64,000 nt of DNA from Actinernus sp. WN-2022 (taxonomy: Eukaryota; Cnidaria; Anthozoa; Actiniaria; Actinernidae), in the NCBI GenBank assembly GCA_030867875.1, contig JAOWCC010000936.1, forward strand, positions 78,587,032-78,651,031, read 5' to 3'. The position numbers and the translations under genes were made by a program. Position 1 is the stretch's first letter. Every line of letters begins with the position of its first letter. Positions 62,024 through 64,000 of the stretch are shown piece by piece. The notes below the pieces were generated by a model. That model ran no database searches. It was not told the DNA's origin and saw only the letters and a list, made by a program, of their open reading frames with translations.

Positions 62024-64000
62024 GTAAGTGAATACAGCTCCTGGTTAGCTAGAAGAAAACATTGTTCAGTGTATAAACGTTTCACTCGGCCAGCATGGGC
62101 TGGGCCCGAGTCAAGTTTCGCGAGTGTTTATTTTTATTTGCCGTGTCGACTTCCGGGGCCGTTAACCAATCAGCTCTGTTTTTTTATATTTACATTGGCA
62201 TCGTTACGTCAACTACAGGACGTGATTTTTTTCTCCAAGGCCGTCATGACAAACTGAGTTGTTGTTGCCGGATAAATCGTTCAATCTTCATTATTTTGTT
62301 TTCGTTCTGTGCACTTGATTCTCCTTTGGATTGTGACAGCAAGTGATTATAATACCCTAAAATTTGTGAGAGCAGTTTTGATGACTGTATAAATACGCGG
62401 GGATCGACAGCTAGCCAGCCGAATTTAAGATCAAGATCAGTGAGTACAAGGTCATAAATATTTAATTTTCTGTAAAGGGAAAACTCGGAAACATTTTACT
62501 GAGGTACTTATATACATGTATGTAGCAACTAGCGATCTGTAGTGATTTTGCGGGATGAAATTATAGTAAGGTTCTACAAAAAGCACCTACAAGTTTTCAA
62601 GTCTCTATTCGACAGGACGAACACCACAAATGCACGAGTGGCCAAACCTTGGGCGAAGTTTTGTCCCATTCGTATAGTCATTATTTTGCTGAATCCAAAG
62701 GTTTCTTCGACGGAAATGACAAAATGTTGAGTTTTTGTAGGGCTGACAGGAGTTATACGGACTTTGAATGGAAATTTCTCACATTTTACGAAAGGAGATC
62801 CGGCGCTCCCAAATGCACGTGGCCTGACGTGAACCGAAAATTAGAATGGCGACATTTGTAAGTAAGAAAACATAAACTTACCCGATTGCAGTGTTGTTAT
62901 TTAATATTCGTTTCAGTTAGAAGACAGTATAGTTGTTGAACAATAAATTGTCTCTTAATGTATCCGAATCTAACTTTGTCATTTTTCATCCAAGTCGAAA
63001 CAAATTACTAAGTCATTAACCTTTAAAATAAATAATGAAGAAAACATACCAAATACCTAGGTGTTATAATTGCATCTGTCTTGGAAACCACATATATTCC
63101 TCTATTAAGACCAAACTTGCTAAAACCCTTCGTATAATATTTAAAGCAAGGCAAAATACCCACCCCAAGTCCTAAAACATCTACATTTCCCTCTTTTATC
63201 CTTATCTAAATTATTTATTAAATCACTTGAGATATTGCGAAAAGAAGCCGTACATGCTCTACCAAATAAACCTTGGAATGCTCATACCCAACCACTTTTT
63301 TATGAGCACTTTAAAGACATCCACACTCTACATACAATATGAATGATACTTTCCTTAATATGTTCACTCCCTTATAACAAGTATTCATGAACATAATACA
63401 AGACAATCAGTTAAACAAACCTTCTTTATTTGATATTCAACAACTGAACTCAAAAATTAATTTATTAATGTAAATGGATAAAAATCTGGGAAAAACTGCC
63501 ACAAGAAATAAAAATAAATATTATTCAAACAAAAACTAACTCTTACCTTGTTAACAAATATGCTAAAATTGACTGAATCTTTTTTATGAATTTTACAACT
63601 TTTCTATATTTGTGGAATAGCAACATTATGTGGAATTTTGTCGTTCTAAAATGTTTGATTTCTCGTAGTCGTAAACTGCACCTGATACAATTACAATGCA
63701 TCAAATTTGAAAGAGTGACTCAATATCTTGCAGTCTACTCAAAGGACCATTGCACTTCAATCAACGACACCCATACCAAGTTTTTTTATAATTCTAAAGA
63801 TCTTCAAGGAACTATTATTGGAAAGAAAGTAATATTAAACTACAGAATTGAAAGAAAAGTTACATGTATGCTACAGTAGCACCTGTGCTTGGACAATAAA
63901 GTTAGAAATAATATCTCTCAATGAATCCTTACTGAAAAGCATTGATTGTCTTCTAAAATACAAAACAACAAACAATTAATATTGTAATATTTTTTAGCAA
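62024..64000. other. RPAP2 downstream intron or flank, no host exon seen
   Basis: I looked for the next RPAP2 exon (expected to continue after VRTF in phase 2) and found none with a proper acceptor. 62050-62400 is GC-richer with no recognisable domain. The right end is AT-rich; the 97-codon ORF at 63586-63879 has no recognisable motif. Confidence 0.5.
63050..63330 (+). mobile_element. degraded LINE reverse transcriptase fragment
   Basis: A frame-shifted translation gives YLGVII, CLGNHIYSSIKTKLAKTL and RIIFKARQNTHPKS, then EKKPYMLYQINLGML-like text in another frame. It is the region after the RT palm, same subfamily as the fragment at 51880-52890. Confidence 0.65.

Noticed and set aside
62911..62930. 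TTTCAG|TTAGAAG as a next RPAP2 exon
   Set aside because: In the required phase it gives an immediate stop codon.
63586..63879. 97-codon ORF at the right edge
   Set aside because: AT-rich, no motif, no acceptor fitting the RPAP2 phase.

Overview
This window is animal nuclear DNA, most likely from an anthozoan cnidarian such as a stony coral. The evidence is short phase-matched exons with GT-AG introns, cnidarian-style extracellular modules (PA14, TSP1, FN3), LINEs with an esterase ORF, Penelope-like elements with hammerhead ribozymes, tRNA-derived SINE pieces and a very high density of foldback MITEs. No bacterial, viral or rRNA genes were seen. The species assignment is inference.

Three host genes can be assembled by hand. 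(1) A 16-exon plus-strand gene (12976-36711, first coding exon not found) encodes at least 1240 residues: end of a signal peptide, PA14-like domain, TSP1, five FN3 domains, then an ionotropic-glutamate-receptor-like core (ligand-binding lobe S1, M1, pore loop, M3, lobe S2, M4) and a short cytosolic tail. The pore carries a potassium-channel filter, TTIGYGD, and its codons are split between two exons. All exon phases agree and the summed length is an exact multiple of three. This is the most interesting item in the window. (2) A convergent two-exon minus-strand gene (40244-36993) encodes a 558-residue multi-pass membrane protein that I do not recognise. (3) A plus-strand RPAP2 (Rtr1-type RNA polymerase II CTD phosphatase) gene starts at 45571. 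Its coding exons can be followed to 62023, with at least one exon missing or unseen and the 3' end not found.

Layout: 1-4150 is intergenic with inverted blocks, a SINE and a MITE. 4200-8230 is a near-complete but dead CR1/L2-group LINE on the minus strand. 8230-12975 is intergenic with MITEs. 12976-36711 is the channel gene, whose introns hold a 2-kb higher-order satellite, LINE fragments, a hammerhead ribozyme and about ten MITEs. 36993-40244 is the unknown membrane gene. 40400-45520 is a repeat graveyard (LINE pieces, Penelope remnants with ribozymes, a poly-G foldback element). 45571-62023 is RPAP2, with introns full of foldback elements (pogo-like, piggyBac-like, Mutator-like, a 1-kb hairpin). 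62024-64000 shows only a LINE fragment.

The channel gene and the membrane gene are tail to tail (281 bp between stop codons), so their transcripts may overlap. Nothing else in the sequence links the three genes functionally. RPAP2 is a housekeeping nuclear/cytoplasmic factor, whereas the channel should sit in the plasma membrane with a large adhesive or sensory ectodomain.
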